Notes: generated by a model not told the origin, from the letters alone. Shown: positions 1 through 10,216, counted from the stretch's first letter. The stretch: DNA of 64,000 nt from Asinibacterium sp. OR53 (GCF_000515315.1 NZ_KI911562.1:2761220-2825219), one strand, 5' to 3'. Program-made: numbers and translations.

Positions 1-1138
1 TGGTATCATCGGGCTTGAGCCGGTTATTGCGCGCCGCATCGGCCAGGTTATTTACGGCTTTACTCAATCCTACTACATTTAATTGATCGGCCCCTTTGAT
101 CACAGGTACGATCAGGTTGCCGCTGGGCAGTGCGGTAGCCATGCCAATATTGATATCTTTCTTGATGATGATCTTATCGCCTTCGAGCGAACAATTCACC
201 AGCGGGAAACGTTTGATAACGTTTACAACGCACTCTATGAACATGGGAGTGAAAGTGAGTTTGGTACCTTCTCTTTGCTCGAAATCTTTCTTCACGCGCT
301 CGCGCCACATTACCATATTGGTTACATCGGCTTCGGCAAAGCTGGTCACGTGCGGACTGGTATGCTTGCTGTCAACCATGTGTTTGGCAATCAGCCTGCG
401 CATCCTGTCCATCTCCATGATCTCGGTACTGCCACTGAGTACTACCTGAGATGGGTCGGCCACCCTGCCGGAATAGCTAATAGCTACCGCTGGTACACTT
501 GGAGCTGGTGTGATGGCAGTTTGTACAGGTACAGTGGTGGTTGTTTGCAGCGCTGTGTAAACAGGAATATGTCCTTCTTTTTTATGCTGTATGTATTGCA
601 GGATATCTTTCTTGGTAACCCTTCCTTCGTTGCCGCTACCCTGTACACGTTCCAGTTCGCTCAGGCTGATGCCTTCACTGTTGGCAATATTCAACACCAG
701 CGGGGAATAGAAACGGGCGCCGGAAGGTTTACTGGGTATTTCTACGGCATTGGGTACATAGGGTACTTCTTCGGCGGTCAGTTCCGCAACCGGTGCTTCC
801 TGCTTCGCAGGTTGCTCTGTTGGCGCAGGCGCTATGGCTTCCTGGCGCTCGACTGTAGGTGCAAAAACAGGCTCATGGTTAGCAGGCGCTTCTGCAACAC
901 CGGTTTCAATTTTAGCAATAACAGTGCCGATGGGTACTACTTCATTCACCTGGAACAGCAATTCGGTAATAACCCCTTCAACGGTGGAAGGCACTTCACT
1001 GTCTACTTTATCGGTAGCAATCTCAAGTACCGTTTCATCCAACTGCACACGGTCACCCACCTGTTTATGCCATTTGAGAATGGTGGCTTCCATGATGCTT
1101 TCGCCCAGTTTGGGCATCACCAGTTCCGCTATTGCCAT
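1..1138 (-). CDS. 2-oxoacid dehydrogenase E2 acyltransferase, 3' end outside window
   Basis: Dihydrolipoyl acyltransferase core of a pyruvate, 2-oxoglutarate or branched-chain 2-oxoacid dehydrogenase complex. It moves the acyl group from E1 to CoA on a lipoyl arm. Translating the minus strand from the ATG at 1138 gives an N-terminal lipoyl domain with the modified lysine in ATDKVDSEVP (Lys44). Next come a Pro/Ala-rich linker with many Glu, a peripheral-subunit-binding domain (FYSPLVLNIA...GRVTKKDIL), a second linker and the first part of the catalytic domain (MRRLIAKHMVDSKHTSPHV). The reading frame is still open at base 1, so the C-terminal HxxxDG active site lies outside the window. Which 2-oxoacid it serves cannot be told from this part. 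About 380 residues are visible. Confidence 0.93.
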   Translation of the reverse strand, partial: MAIAELVMPKLGESIMEATILKWHKQVGDRVQLDETVLEIATDKVDSEVPSTVEGVITELLFQVNEVVPIGTVIAKIETGVAEAPANHEPVFAPTVERQEAIAPAPTEQPAKQEAPVAELTAEEVPYVPNAVEIPSKPSGARFYSPLVLNIANSEGISLSELERVQGSGNEGRVTKKDILQYIQHKKEGHIPVYTALQTTTTVPVQTAITPAPSVPAVAISYSGRVADPSQVVLSGSTEIMEMDRMRRLIAKHMVDSKHTSPHVTSFAEADVTNMVMWRERVKKDFEQREGTKLTFTPMFIECVVNVIKRFPLVNCSLEGDKIIIKKDINIGMATALPSGNLIVPVIKGADQLNVVGLSKAVNNLADAARNNRLKPDDT

Positions 1139-1305
1139 ACTATCGTACTGTTTTTAATGGTCTAAAAAAAACGATCAAGTGTTAGTTTTGCGCAATGTTA
1201 AAACAAATCGGATAATCATTGGCCAAAACTTTTCCTGACTCGAAAAACAGGTATGCACAAGTGCTTATACCTCAACAAAAATAATGGTTCGGGTGCGATA
1301 TTTAA

Positions 1306-2562
1306 TCAACTCTTTTGCAGGATGAACTGGCGTAAAAGGTTCAGGGCATTGATAGCCGTTAATTCAATATTACGCATCCGGTCGAACCGGAAATGGAATT
1401 GCCGGGCAATGGTTTCAGAGTGGTCGCCCACAGCGATCCACACCATACCTACGGGTTTTTCCTTGCTGCCGCCATCAGGCCCCATGATGCCGCTCACGGC
1501 AATAGCATAATCAGTCTGCATTACCTGCAAAATACCCTGGACCATTTCACGAACAGTCTCTTCACTTACGGCTCCCTTGCTTTCGAGTGTAGCAGCCTTT
1601 ACATCCAATACCCGTTGTTTGATGCTGTTATCATAACTCACCACACTTCCCATAAAATAAGCCGACGAACCGGCATGGGAGGTAAGCTTATGGGCAATAT
1701 AACCGCCGGTGCAACTCTCGGCGGTGGTCAATGTTTTTCCCCTTTCTTTGAGGAGATGTCCCACCACCAATTCCAGTGGAATATCATCATCGATCACCAG
1801 GTAATCTTTTACTGCTGTAACCAATAAGTTAAAATGATGATCGATCTCTTTTTGCAATAGTTGTTGATCCTTGCCAAATGCCGTCAAGCGAAGCCGTACC
1901 ATGCCATAATTGGGGAGATAAGCCAGTTTAATATGCGCTGGCAGTGCTTCTTCAATGTCTTTGATCATATCGGCCAGGGATGATTCGCCGATCCCTGCCG
2001 TAAGTAAAGTTCTGTGTTCAATATGGCCGGTTTGGTACCAGGAAGATAATTGTGGGATCACCTGGTGTTCCATGATCCATTTCATTTCCTGGGGTACGCC
2101 GGGCATGGAAATAAAGCGGGTATTTCCTTTTTTGAACAACATGCCGGGCGCTGTACCCAAAGCATTCCGCAACACCGTGCAAACATCGGGTACTTCTGCC
2201 TGTTTGCGGTTTCGCTCTGTGATTGGTCTTTTAAAAACGCGCTCGAACAAATCCTGTACATGCAATAAGGTGGGCTCATGCAGGATCATCCTGCCTCCAA
2301 AGTAATCACAGAGCAGCGGCTTGGTAATATCATCGGCAGTAGGGCCGAGTCCGCCTGTGATCAGCACCAGGGGCGCCTTTTCACTTTCTTCATCCAATGC
2401 TTTCCAGATATCATCCCGCACATCGCCAACCGCCACCCTGTTGCGAATCATGATCCCTGCTTTATTTAATTCCTGTGCTATCCAGGCACTGTTGGTATCC
2501 ACAACCTGTCCTATCAGTAACTCATCGCCAATCGTAATAATTGAGGCAAAAACTTTTTCCAT
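1306..2562 (-). CDS. cinA: CinA-family nicotinamide-nucleotide amidohydrolase
   Basis: The 418-residue length and two-domain layout are those of full-length CinA. The N-terminal MoaB/MoCF-like domain starts ASIITIGDELLIGQVVDTNS and carries the TGGLGPTADD loop. The C-terminal PncC-like deamidase domain has AESCTGGYIAHKLTS and VSYDN. The family removes the amide from nicotinamide mononucleotide in pyridine-nucleotide salvage. It was first named from competence-linked regulation in Gram-positives, for which there is no sign here. The ATG at 2562 is divergent from the carboxypeptidase gene, leaving about 60 bp for both promoters. Confidence 0.93.
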   Translation of the reverse strand: MEKVFASIITIGDELLIGQVVDTNSAWIAQELNKAGIMIRNRVAVGDVRDDIWKALDEESEKAPLVLITGGLGPTADDITKPLLCDYFGGRMILHEPTLLHVQDLFERVFKRPITERNRKQAEVPDVCTVLRNALGTAPGMLFKKGNTRFISMPGVPQEMKWIMEHQVIPQLSSWYQTGHIEHRTLLTAGIGESSLADMIKDIEEALPAHIKLAYLPNYGMVRLRLTAFGKDQQLLQKEIDHHFNLLVTAVKDYLVIDDDIPLELVVGHLLKERGKTLTTAESCTGGYIAHKLTSHAGSSAYFMGSVVSYDNSIKQRVLDVKAATLESKGAVSEETVREMVQGILQVMQTDYAIAVSGIMGPDGGSKEKPVGMVWIAVGDHSETIARQFHFRFDRMRNIELTAINALNLLRQFILQKS

Positions 2563-2626
2563 AAATTAGCCCTGCTGAAATTTGGCACAAGGTAACAGGA
2601 TAATCAATTGGATCATGAGAGATGTA

Positions 2627-4021
2627 ATGAAAAAGCTTTTAGCAGGAACGGTCTGTTCATTATGTATGATGGCCTTGCACGCTCAATCTGTTAAAACAAA
2701 ACTGGAAACTGCAACCACTGCTTTGCTGGCCGACCCGCAAATGAAACACGCCATAATGGGTATGAAAGTGGTGAATAGTGAGACGGGCGAATTAGTGTTT
2801 GAACTGAATCCGGAGACCGGGCTTGCTCCTGCCAGCTGCCAGAAGACCATTACCAGTGCTACTGCGATGGAATTACTGGGCCCCGGTTTCCAATATAAAA
2901 CTGAAATCGGCTACGATGGCTACCTGAGTAACAACAAGTTGAAAGGGAATATTCACATTACCGGTTATGGCGATCCCACCATGGGAAGCTGGCGTTATAA
3001 GAATACCCGGGATTCTGCCATCATGCGGCAGCTGACGCAAACTTTGCAGGCGAGGAGCATCCGCCAGTTGAAAGGCGCTTTGATCGGGCATACGCAGAAA
3101 TGGGAAACCAGTACGGTGCCGGGTGGATGGCCCTGGGATGATATCGGCAATTACTATGGCGCTGGTACATCGGCATTGAATTGGCATGAAAACCAATTTG
3201 ATATTATATTGAATTCTGGGTCACAAATTGGTGATTCTGTATATATTGTAAAATCAGACCCCGAATTGTATCATGTACAGCTCGTCAGTGAGCTCACGGC
3301 TGCGGATAAAAGTTCAGGGGATAATTCCATTGTATACACTTCCCCTTTGAGTAACCGCGGATACCTGCGCGGAACGATCCCGGCGGGTGAGCAGGCTTTC
3401 GTAGTGGCAGCCTCCATGCCCGATCCGCCTATGCAATTATTGTCGGCTTTCGCGCAAGGACTTGCTAAGGCTGGTATGAAACCCACTTCATTCAATTATA
3501 CTACGGAAGGGGTTGATACCGCCAACTACCAATCACTTTACACCTATCTGTCGCCCACGCTCGACAGCATCAACTATTGGTTTATGAAAAAGAGCATCAA
3601 CTTTTATGGCGAAACATTGCTCAAAACCATCGCTTACGAAAAAACAGGGTTCGGCTCCACGGAAAAAGGATTGGAGATCGTTAAGCAGTTTTGGAAAGAA
3701 CGGGGTATCGACCCAACAGCCCTGCGTATGATCGATGGAAGTGGTCTTTCTCCCCAAAATCATATTACCGTAGATGCGTTGGTGAAAGTATTACAATATG
3801 CTCGTACAAGGCCTTGGTTCTCTTATTATTATGATGCATTACCTATATATAATAACATGAAGCTGAAAAGCGGAACCATTGGAGCGGTTAAAGGATTTGC
3901 CGGGTATCATAAAGCGAAAGACGGTACAACTTATACTGTAGCACTGCTGATCAATAATTACAGCGGCTCTACTAACGATATCGTTAAGAAAATGTTTGTT
4001 GTATTAGACGAATTAAAATAA
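2627..4021 (+). CDS. dacB: D-alanyl-D-alanine carboxypeptidase/endopeptidase (PBP4 family)
   Basis: Periplasmic penicillin-binding protein of the S13 family, which trims or cleaves peptidoglycan peptide stems. The three active-site motifs are visible: SxxK as SCQK in APASCQKTITSA, SxN as SIN in KKSINFYGE, and KSG (the KTG box) in KLKSGTIGAVKG. The start at 2627 gives MKKLLAGTVCSLCMMALHAQ, a clean signal peptide. An in-frame ATG at 2615 and a TTG at 2582 would only lengthen the N-terminus. The 464 residues fit the family. The next gene begins 13 nt after the stop, so the two are probably co-transcribed. Confidence 0.93.
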   Translation: MKKLLAGTVCSLCMMALHAQSVKTKLETATTALLADPQMKHAIMGMKVVNSETGELVFELNPETGLAPASCQKTITSATAMELLGPGFQYKTEIGYDGYLSNNKLKGNIHITGYGDPTMGSWRYKNTRDSAIMRQLTQTLQARSIRQLKGALIGHTQKWETSTVPGGWPWDDIGNYYGAGTSALNWHENQFDIILNSGSQIGDSVYIVKSDPELYHVQLVSELTAADKSSGDNSIVYTSPLSNRGYLRGTIPAGEQAFVVAASMPDPPMQLLSAFAQGLAKAGMKPTSFNYTTEGVDTANYQSLYTYLSPTLDSINYWFMKKSINFYGETLLKTIAYEKTGFGSTEKGLEIVKQFWKERGIDPTALRMIDGSGLSPQNHITVDALVKVLQYARTRPWFSYYYDALPIYNNMKLKSGTIGAVKGFAGYHKAKDGTTYTVALLINNYSGSTNDIVKKMFVVLDELK

Positions 4022-4034
4022 AATTTGAATCAGG

Positions 4035-4820
4035 ATGTATTGGAAAAGACGGGTGGTGTTTTTGTATTGTTTGTTGAATGGACTACTGAGCCAGGCGCAG
4101 GACAATTATGAAATACAGGTATATGGGTCGGAAACGGTGAAGCATCGCACTACCATGGTTGAGCTGCACAGCAATTATATTTTCGGCGGCACCAAACTGG
4201 TGGAGAACGGTGTGCTCCCCACGCACCATATCTTGCATGAAACCATTGAAATTACCCATGGGTTTACGCCCTGGTTAGAAGTGGGGTTTTACCTGTTCAA
4301 TGCCATCGGTTCAGATAACAGAACCAGTTATGTAGGCAGCCATATACGGCCGAGGGTAAGGGTACCGGATAGCTGGGGTTGGCCATTGGGGGCCAGCCTT
4401 TCAATGGAGGTAGGTTATCAGAAACCGGAATACAGTGAAGACGACTGGAGCTGGGAGATCAGGCCCATCGTAGACAAGAAAATAGGGAAGACTTATCTCT
4501 CTTTCAATCCCACTTTCGAAAAGTCGCTCCATGGCCTCAACAGCAATAAGGGATTTATTTTCTCACCCAATTTCAAAGCCAGTTATGACCTGTTAAAAGT
4601 AGCCGCGGTGGGAATGGAATATTATGGTTCTTTGGGTAACCTGTTTCGTTTCGATCCCTATTCGCAGCAGCAACACCAGTTATTCGCTGTTACCGATCTG
4701 AATATATCGCCCGACTGGGAATTTAATATCGGGTATGGATGGGGGCTGACCAGCGCTTCCGACCAGCCCATCATCAAGCTTATTGTCGGTTACAGGATCA
4801 AACCATCTTCGGGAAAATAA
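4035..4820 (+). CDS. Putative outer-membrane beta-barrel protein
   Basis: A 261-residue protein of unknown function. It starts with a signal peptide (MYWKRRVVFLYCLLNGLLSQAQ). The rest is alternating hydrophobic/polar strands rich in Tyr, Gly and Trp (SLSMEVGYQKPEYSEDDWSW, WEFNIGYGWGLTSASDQP) and ends in LIVGYRIKPSSGK. This is the texture of a small outer-membrane barrel. It follows the PBP4 gene by 13 nt. Its last 31 bases overlap the 3' end of the opposite-strand thioesterase gene. No specific family is recognised; barrel topology is inferred from composition only. Confidence 0.75.
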   Translation: MYWKRRVVFLYCLLNGLLSQAQDNYEIQVYGSETVKHRTTMVELHSNYIFGGTKLVENGVLPTHHILHETIEITHGFTPWLEVGFYLFNAIGSDNRTSYVGSHIRPRVRVPDSWGWPLGASLSMEVGYQKPEYSEDDWSWEIRPIVDKKIGKTYLSFNPTFEKSLHGLNSNKGFIFSPNFKASYDLLKVAAVGMEYYGSLGNLFRFDPYSQQQHQLFAVTDLNISPDWEFNIGYGWGLTSASDQPIIKLIVGYRIKPSSGK

Positions 4821-5218
4821 ACCGCCAGCTTTGACTGGAGTTCGTGGGGTATCACGGTGCGTTTACCTGTTTCAATATTGATGAAATACAGCGTTACCTC
4901 ACCGGTGGTGAGTAGTTTGTTTTTTTCGTTATATACTTCGTTAAAAAAAGTGATGGAATGCCCCTGGGGTAATTCTTTCAGTATGGTCTTGATGGTAATG
5001 AGATCGTCGTAATGGGCCGGCCGCAGGTAGCGCGCTTTCAATTCCACCACGGGCATACGAACACCCATTGCTTCCATTTCTTTGTATGTAAAACCCAGAT
5101 CGCGAATGCTTTCTGTACGGCCTACTTCGAAGTACTGGGCGTAATTGCCATAATATACAATGTCCATCTGATCGGTCTCTGCATAACGTACCCTTACCTG
5201 GCTGATGTGTTCGTACAT
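4790..5218 (-). CDS. YbgC/FadM-like acyl-CoA thioesterase (hotdog fold)
   Basis: A 4-hydroxybenzoyl-CoA-thioesterase-type hotdog enzyme that hydrolyses acyl-CoA thioesters. The signature RVRYAETDQMDIVYYGNYAQYFEVGR carries the catalytic Asp of the (D/E)TDxxxxVYYxNY motif. The ATG at 5218 gives 142 residues, the usual size. A GTG at 5269 would add 17 residues without homology value, so it is not preferred. The 3' end overlaps the preceding plus-strand gene tail to tail by 31 bp. The true substrate cannot be inferred from context. Confidence 0.9.
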   Translation of the reverse strand: MYEHISQVRVRYAETDQMDIVYYGNYAQYFEVGRTESIRDLGFTYKEMEAMGVRMPVVELKARYLRPAHYDDLITIKTILKELPQGHSITFFNEVYNEKNKLLTTGEVTLYFINIETGKRTVIPHELQSKLAVYFPEDGLIL

Positions 5219-5285
5219 AGGGTTATCCTGATTTGTTGACAAACTTACGGGAACTATCTGTTTTTCCACAAATCATGGAATGATG

Positions 5286-5315
5286 TTTGCTAAAGCAAAG
5301 CTCGTGCTACCTTTA
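5286..5315 (+). promoter_or_regulatory. Possible Bacteroidota promoter for the TPR gene
   Basis: TTTG at 5286-5289 and TACCTTTA at 5308-5315 are separated by 18 nt. This is close to the Bacteroidota pattern TTTG-N(17-23)-TAnnTTTG but has a mismatch in the last base. It lies 35 nt upstream of the start codon. Confidence 0.35.
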
Positions 5316-5350
5316 AAACAGGTTTCAGCTTAAAGCACACCCCATTTGCT

Positions 5351-8300
5351 ATGAATAAACTTCTCAAGATTGGTTTACTTGTCGTTGGCTGCAGTGTAGG
5401 ACCATGGGTTCATGCACAAACCACGCAGGTTTTACAAGATCCGGATGCCGAATTCAAATCGGCCAAGGAATTGTACCAAAAGGAACAATTCAGCCTGGCT
5501 TATCCCGTGTTCAAAAAAATATACAGCAACGGCATCGGTAAAACCAACCTGCCTATGTCGGTACAGTTGGAAGCCAAATATTATTATATCATCTGCGGAT
5601 TACAACTGAACGATGAAACAGCCGAACCCATGGCTGTGGCTTTCTCAGAATTGGAACACGATGTACCGCATGTGCAGATGATGAACTATCATCTTGCCGA
5701 ATATTATTACCGTACCAAAAACCTGGGTAAAGCACAGGAATATTACCAGCAAGCTAATATAGCCAACCTGAGCAACAGTGAAATTGCCAACATGAAATTT
5801 CACCAGGGGTATGCCTATTTCAGCATGCAGCAGTTCGATAAGGCCAAACCCTTGTTCAATGCTATCCGCCAGTTGCCGAAAGATCCTAATTATGTTGATG
5901 CCAACTATTATTATGGCTTCATCGTTTTTAGTGAGAAGAATTATTCGCAGGCGCTGGAATGTTTTCGCATAGCACAGCAATCGCCTGCATACCAGAACAT
6001 CGTTCCCTTTTATATTGCCGAGATCTATTATTTCAACGGAGAAAGAGACAAGGCCCTGGAATATGGAGAGCAAATGTTGTCGAAGCCCGGCCAATATTAT
6101 GACCTGCAATTGAGGCAATTGGTTGGACATATCCTCTTTGAAAAGAAACAGTATGCGCGTGCACTGCCTTACCTGGAGCAGTATGTATCTAAAAAAGACA
6201 AAGTAAGGCGCGAGGATCTTTATGAATTATCCTATTGTTATTATGAAGCCGGTAACTGGCCAAAATCCATCGATGGATTCAAACAGTTGGGAGGAGGAGA
6301 GGACTCACTGGCGCAGAACAGCATGTACCTGCTGGGCGATGCTTACCTGAAGACAAACGACAAACCGAATGCGCGTAATGCTTTCCTTTTCTGCGCTTCC
6401 AATAACAGCAATGCGGTGCAGAAAGAAGTATCGCAGTTCAACTATGCGAAACTGTCTTACGACCTGGGTTATATGGATGTAGCGTTGAAAGGTTTCCGGT
6501 CTTTCCTCACGGATCACCCTCAATCAAAATTTTCCCAGGAAGCCAAAGAATTGTTGGTAAGCACATTGGCCAATACCAGCAATTATAAAGATGCGTTGAG
6601 CCTGTATGAAAGTCTTACGGGACAAAGTGAAAATACGGTGAAGCTGTACCCGCGTTTGTTGTATGGCCGTTCGGTAGAACTGATCAATGACCAGCAGATC
6701 ACCAAGGCAGATGAATTGCTTACGCGGATCATACAGTCGCCCTATAACAACCAGCAACTTCCCTATACCTATTTCTGGAAAGGAGAGATCGCTTACCGCA
6801 AAGGCGATCCGGGCGCTGCGATCGGTTACCTGAGCAATTACCTGCGCAATCCCCTGGTTAACGGAGAAGTGAATCCCACCAATGCGCGTTACAGCCTGGC
6901 CTACAGTGAACTGAAAACAGAGAATTACGAAGCGGCCCGCGGGCATTTTGAGCAGGTGGCAGGAAGCTATGTTTCCAGTGCATCCTCTGCCATTGAGCAG
7001 GATGCTTATTTGCGAGCGGCCGATTGTTATTTCATGACCCGTAATTACAAACAGGCTTTGCGTATGTACGAACAGGTGCTCAGTCAGCGTTTGCCGGGTG
7101 CGGATTATGCACTGCTGCAAAAAGCAGTCATAGCAGGCGCTTCGAGCAAGAACACAGAGAAAGTAGGTTTGCTGCAATCGCTGGAACGCCAGTTCCCCGG
7201 TTCTGCTTACACAGCCGAGGCCAATATGGAGATTGCCAATACCTATATGGCCGATGAAAATTTCCAGGCTGCACTGGCGCCGTTGAAACTGGTGCTGGAT
7301 AACAACAAAGCCACATCTCTGCATCCGCAGGCTTATTTGAAAATGGGTATTGCGTATTTCAACCTGGATAAGAACGCCGAATCGTTGGAGCAGTTCAAGA
7401 AATTGGTAGCTTATTATCCCAATACACAGGAAAGCAGTGATGCAGTGGAATATATCCGGAATATTTTTGTAGCCAATCAAAAACCAGGCGATTTTGTGGC
7501 TTTCATGCGTCAACAGGGGAAACCGGTAACTTACAACGAAGAAGATTCACTCACTTTCCGTTCTGCCATGATGCGGTATGAAGCAAAGGATGTGGCAGGA
7601 GCCAAAGCAGGGTTTGCCGATTACCTCTCTAAATTCCCCGATGGCCGTTACAATATAGAAGTCAATTATTTCACCGCAGAATTGTACATCGCTGCTAAAG
7701 ACTACAACAAAGCGCTTCCTTATTATACAGCAGTTGCTGCCAAAGGACAGAGCCAGTATGCCGAAAGAAGCCTGTTGCAGGCGGCACGCATTTATTATTT
7801 CGATTTGAAAGATTATGCTGCTGCAGAAAAATATTTCACCCAACTGAAAGAGCTGGCCAGGCAACAGGAAAACAAACTGGAAGCCATGCGTGGCCTCCTG
7901 CGTTGCCAGTTCAAAGCACAGAAATGGAAAGAAGCGGCGCCCAACGCGCAGGAGTTGTTGCAGGAAAAAGGCATTGCTACAGACGACAGGATGATGGCCA
8001 ATATGGTGGTTGCGAAAAATCACCAATTGAACAATGAGCCCGATCTGGCGCTGGCTGCATACAAACAAGTAGTGGCTGCCGGTAAATCTGAATGGAGCGC
8101 TGAAGCGCAATACCGTTCTGCAGAAATACTGTTCGCAGAGAACAAATTACCCGAGGCGGAAAAAGGAGCTTTTGAAGTGATCAAGAAACTGGGTTCTTAT
8201 GAATACTGGGTTACCAAAAGCTACATACTGCTGGGTGATATCTATACCAAAGAAAAAGACTGGTTCAATGCCGAAGCCACTTTTAAGAGTATCGTTGAGA

Positions 8301-8395
8301 ATGCTACGATCACCGAGTTGAAAACAGAAGCACAGCAAAAACTGATACAGGTGCAGCAGGAGAAGAATAAAGTCAATAAAGTAGAACAACCCTAA
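5351..8395 (+). CDS. Large periplasmic tetratricopeptide-repeat protein
   Basis: A 1014-residue protein with a signal peptide (MNKLLKIGLLVVGCSVGPWVHAQ) followed by TPR-type helical hairpins along the whole length. Examples are AEYYYRTKNLGKAQEYYQQA, AYFSMQQFDKAKPLFNAI, and AYFNLDKNAESLEQFKKLVA near residue 680. TPR solenoids are protein-binding scaffolds. In Bacteroidota, proteins of this size act in envelope assembly or transport, but the exact role is unknown. The barrel-protein gene follows after 12 nt and the HU-like tail-anchored gene after that, so the three probably form one envelope operon. No transmembrane segment beyond the signal is evident. Confidence 0.88.
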   Translation: MNKLLKIGLLVVGCSVGPWVHAQTTQVLQDPDAEFKSAKELYQKEQFSLAYPVFKKIYSNGIGKTNLPMSVQLEAKYYYIICGLQLNDETAEPMAVAFSELEHDVPHVQMMNYHLAEYYYRTKNLGKAQEYYQQANIANLSNSEIANMKFHQGYAYFSMQQFDKAKPLFNAIRQLPKDPNYVDANYYYGFIVFSEKNYSQALECFRIAQQSPAYQNIVPFYIAEIYYFNGERDKALEYGEQMLSKPGQYYDLQLRQLVGHILFEKKQYARALPYLEQYVSKKDKVRREDLYELSYCYYEAGNWPKSIDGFKQLGGGEDSLAQNSMYLLGDAYLKTNDKPNARNAFLFCASNNSNAVQKEVSQFNYAKLSYDLGYMDVALKGFRSFLTDHPQSKFSQEAKELLVSTLANTSNYKDALSLYESLTGQSENTVKLYPRLLYGRSVELINDQQITKADELLTRIIQSPYNNQQLPYTYFWKGEIAYRKGDPGAAIGYLSNYLRNPLVNGEVNPTNARYSLAYSELKTENYEAARGHFEQVAGSYVSSASSAIEQDAYLRAADCYFMTRNYKQALRMYEQVLSQRLPGADYALLQKAVIAGASSKNTEKVGLLQSLERQFPGSAYTAEANMEIANTYMADENFQAALAPLKLVLDNNKATSLHPQAYLKMGIAYFNLDKNAESLEQFKKLVAYYPNTQESSDAVEYIRNIFVANQKPGDFVAFMRQQGKPVTYNEEDSLTFRSAMMRYEAKDVAGAKAGFADYLSKFPDGRYNIEVNYFTAELYIAAKDYNKALPYYTAVAAKGQSQYAERSLLQAARIYYFDLKDYAAAEKYFTQLKELARQQENKLEAMRGLLRCQFKAQKWKEAAPNAQELLQEKGIATDDRMMANMVVAKNHQLNNEPDLALAAYKQVVAAGKSEWSAEAQYRSAEILFAENKLPEAEKGAFEVIKKLGSYEYWVTKSYILLGDIYTKEKDWFNAEATFKSIVENATITELKTEAQQKLIQVQQEKNKVNKVEQP

Positions 8396-8407
8396 AGTAT
8401 TACATAC

Positions 8408-10216
8408 ATGCATTATTGTAAGAAAATATGTTGCTTTCTTTTGCTTGTATCGTTGACAACGGCAACGGTACAGGCCCAGCATAAAAAGAAGGGTAAGAAA
8501 AAAGTCCAGACAACGGCGCATAAAAAAGCGTCCGCGAAAGCAAAAAAGTCACACACGGCTGCTACGCCTGCGAGGAAAAAGACGGCCGTTTTCAGTGCGG
8601 CCGAATCCAGTACTCCGGTAAAACTGAATCGCGAAGGATTGGGAGATACGACCTCGCCGCGGGTAGTAACAGTGACATCTGCATTCAAGCCTTCATTGAA
8701 GAATGCAGCCAAAGTGAATTTTACCGCTGCTTCCCCGGTGATAGACTCATCACGTGTACCTGTGCTGTATAATATCCCTGCACAGAACCTTCTGTTCTCT
8801 TACCAGCCCGTACCCATCAAACCGCTGGCGCTGCCGCAGGATAGTGGCTTGGCATGGGTGAATGATCATTACATAAAAGCAGGTATCGGCAATTATACTA
8901 CGGGATTGGCCGAAGGCGCTTTCTCTTTTGGAGATGGCAAAAAATCCATCACCAACCTGCGCGCCAATTATTTGACCACCAAGGGTAACCTGCCTGCGCA
9001 GCAATATTCGAAATTCGGTATGAATGTGATCTCTATTTTGAATACCAATCATAATAACGAATGGACCACCAAAGCCTTTTATGAAAACACCACGCGCTAT
9101 TTTTACGGTTACGAGCCGGCTTCGTTGAATTATAAAAAAGACAGCTTGCTGAACCGCTTCAATACAGCAGGAATAGAAGTGGGATTGCAGAACAAGGCCC
9201 GCAACGATTTTAATATTACTTACCATCCGCAGGTGCAGTTGCGCTATTTTGCCGATAACCGTGATAATAAAGAATACGCGTTGCTGGCCAAAGCAAACAT
9301 CAATAAGGGTTTTGCAAAGATCTATGCGTTTGACCTGGGACTCACGGCTGATATTTCCAAAGCCACTTTCTTCCCTTCCACGCCGAACCAGCGTACATTG
9401 AAGAACAACCTTTATTATGTAAGTCCGACTTTACAATTCAACACCCCCAATTTCAAACTCTACCTGGGTATCCAACCTTCATGGGACAACCAGAACTTTT
9501 CAACCCTGCCCAATATCACGGCAGAAGCGAGGATCAAGGAGAATGCCCTGGTGGTGGAAGGAGGGTGGACGGGTTATTATAACAAGAATACTTACTATTC
9601 CCTCGCAGGATTCAACCCCTGGTTAGCAGCGCTTACAGACCTGCAGAATACCAAAGCGATAGAAACCTATGCCGGCATCAAAGGTTCGGCGGGAAATCAT
9701 TTCACATACAAAGGACGCGTGTCGTTCATCAAGCTCAATAACCAACCGCTTTTTGTGAACGACCTGCTCGATGGAAAAACATTCAATGTACTGTATGAAC
9801 CCAGTATGCAACTGATGAAATTGCATGGAGAAGTAGGGTATAATGTACAGGAGAAATTCTCCTTCCTGGCCGGCGCTACTTTCCAAAAATTCTCTTCCCT
9901 GGTAGTGAACCAGGAAGCATGGGGACAATTGCCCTTTGAAGTGACGGGCACCCTGAAATGGAAAGTGCTGAAAGACCTGCAGGTAAAAGCAGATGCATTC
10001 CTGTGGGACGGACCTTATTACCGCAGCAAATCGATGCAGGCCATGAAGCTGGATCCCGCTGCCGACCTCAACCTGGGAATAGAATTTGCAGTGATGCCCA
10101 AGCTCAACCTGTGGTTCCAGGTGAATAATCTCCTCAACAACAAATACCAGCGATGGAACCAATACCAGGTATTGGGACTGAACGTGTTGGGAGGAGTTGT
10201 ATATTCGTTCAGGTAA
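8408..10216 (+). CDS. TonB-receptor-like outer-membrane barrel without plug domain
   Basis: A 602-residue protein with a signal peptide ending TVQAQ. A very lysine/alanine-rich stretch follows (about residues 25-60, HKKKGKKKVQTTAHKK...). The remainder is a beta-barrel resembling the C-terminal half of TonB-dependent receptors (NLWFQVNNLLNNKYQRWNQY near the end, last strand GGVVYSFR). No plug domain or TonB box is seen, so active TonB-coupled transport is doubtful. The gene lies 12 nt after the TPR gene and 9 nt before the HU-like gene. The basic N-terminal linker could contact peptidoglycan or lipopolysaccharide; that is conjecture. Confidence 0.82.
   Translation: MHYCKKICCFLLLVSLTTATVQAQHKKKGKKKVQTTAHKKASAKAKKSHTAATPARKKTAVFSAAESSTPVKLNREGLGDTTSPRVVTVTSAFKPSLKNAAKVNFTAASPVIDSSRVPVLYNIPAQNLLFSYQPVPIKPLALPQDSGLAWVNDHYIKAGIGNYTTGLAEGAFSFGDGKKSITNLRANYLTTKGNLPAQQYSKFGMNVISILNTNHNNEWTTKAFYENTTRYFYGYEPASLNYKKDSLLNRFNTAGIEVGLQNKARNDFNITYHPQVQLRYFADNRDNKEYALLAKANINKGFAKIYAFDLGLTADISKATFFPSTPNQRTLKNNLYYVSPTLQFNTPNFKLYLGIQPSWDNQNFSTLPNITAEARIKENALVVEGGWTGYYNKNTYYSLAGFNPWLAALTDLQNTKAIETYAGIKGSAGNHFTYKGRVSFIKLNNQPLFVNDLLDGKTFNVLYEPSMQLMKLHGEVGYNVQEKFSFLAGATFQKFSSLVVNQEAWGQLPFEVTGTLKWKVLKDLQVKADAFLWDGPYYRSKSMQAMKLDPAADLNLGIEFAVMPKLNLWFQVNNLLNNKYQRWNQYQVLGLNVLGGVVYSFR

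Noticed and set aside
83..1165. A 360-codon plus-strand open frame
   Set aside because: It is the antisense of the E2 acyltransferase; its protein is low-complexity Phe/Gly/Tyr-rich with no family resemblance.
6524..7513. A 329-codon minus-strand open frame
   Set aside because: It is antisense to the TPR gene, which has a signal peptide and clear TPR hairpins; the antisense product is Ile/Gln/Phe-rich nonsense.
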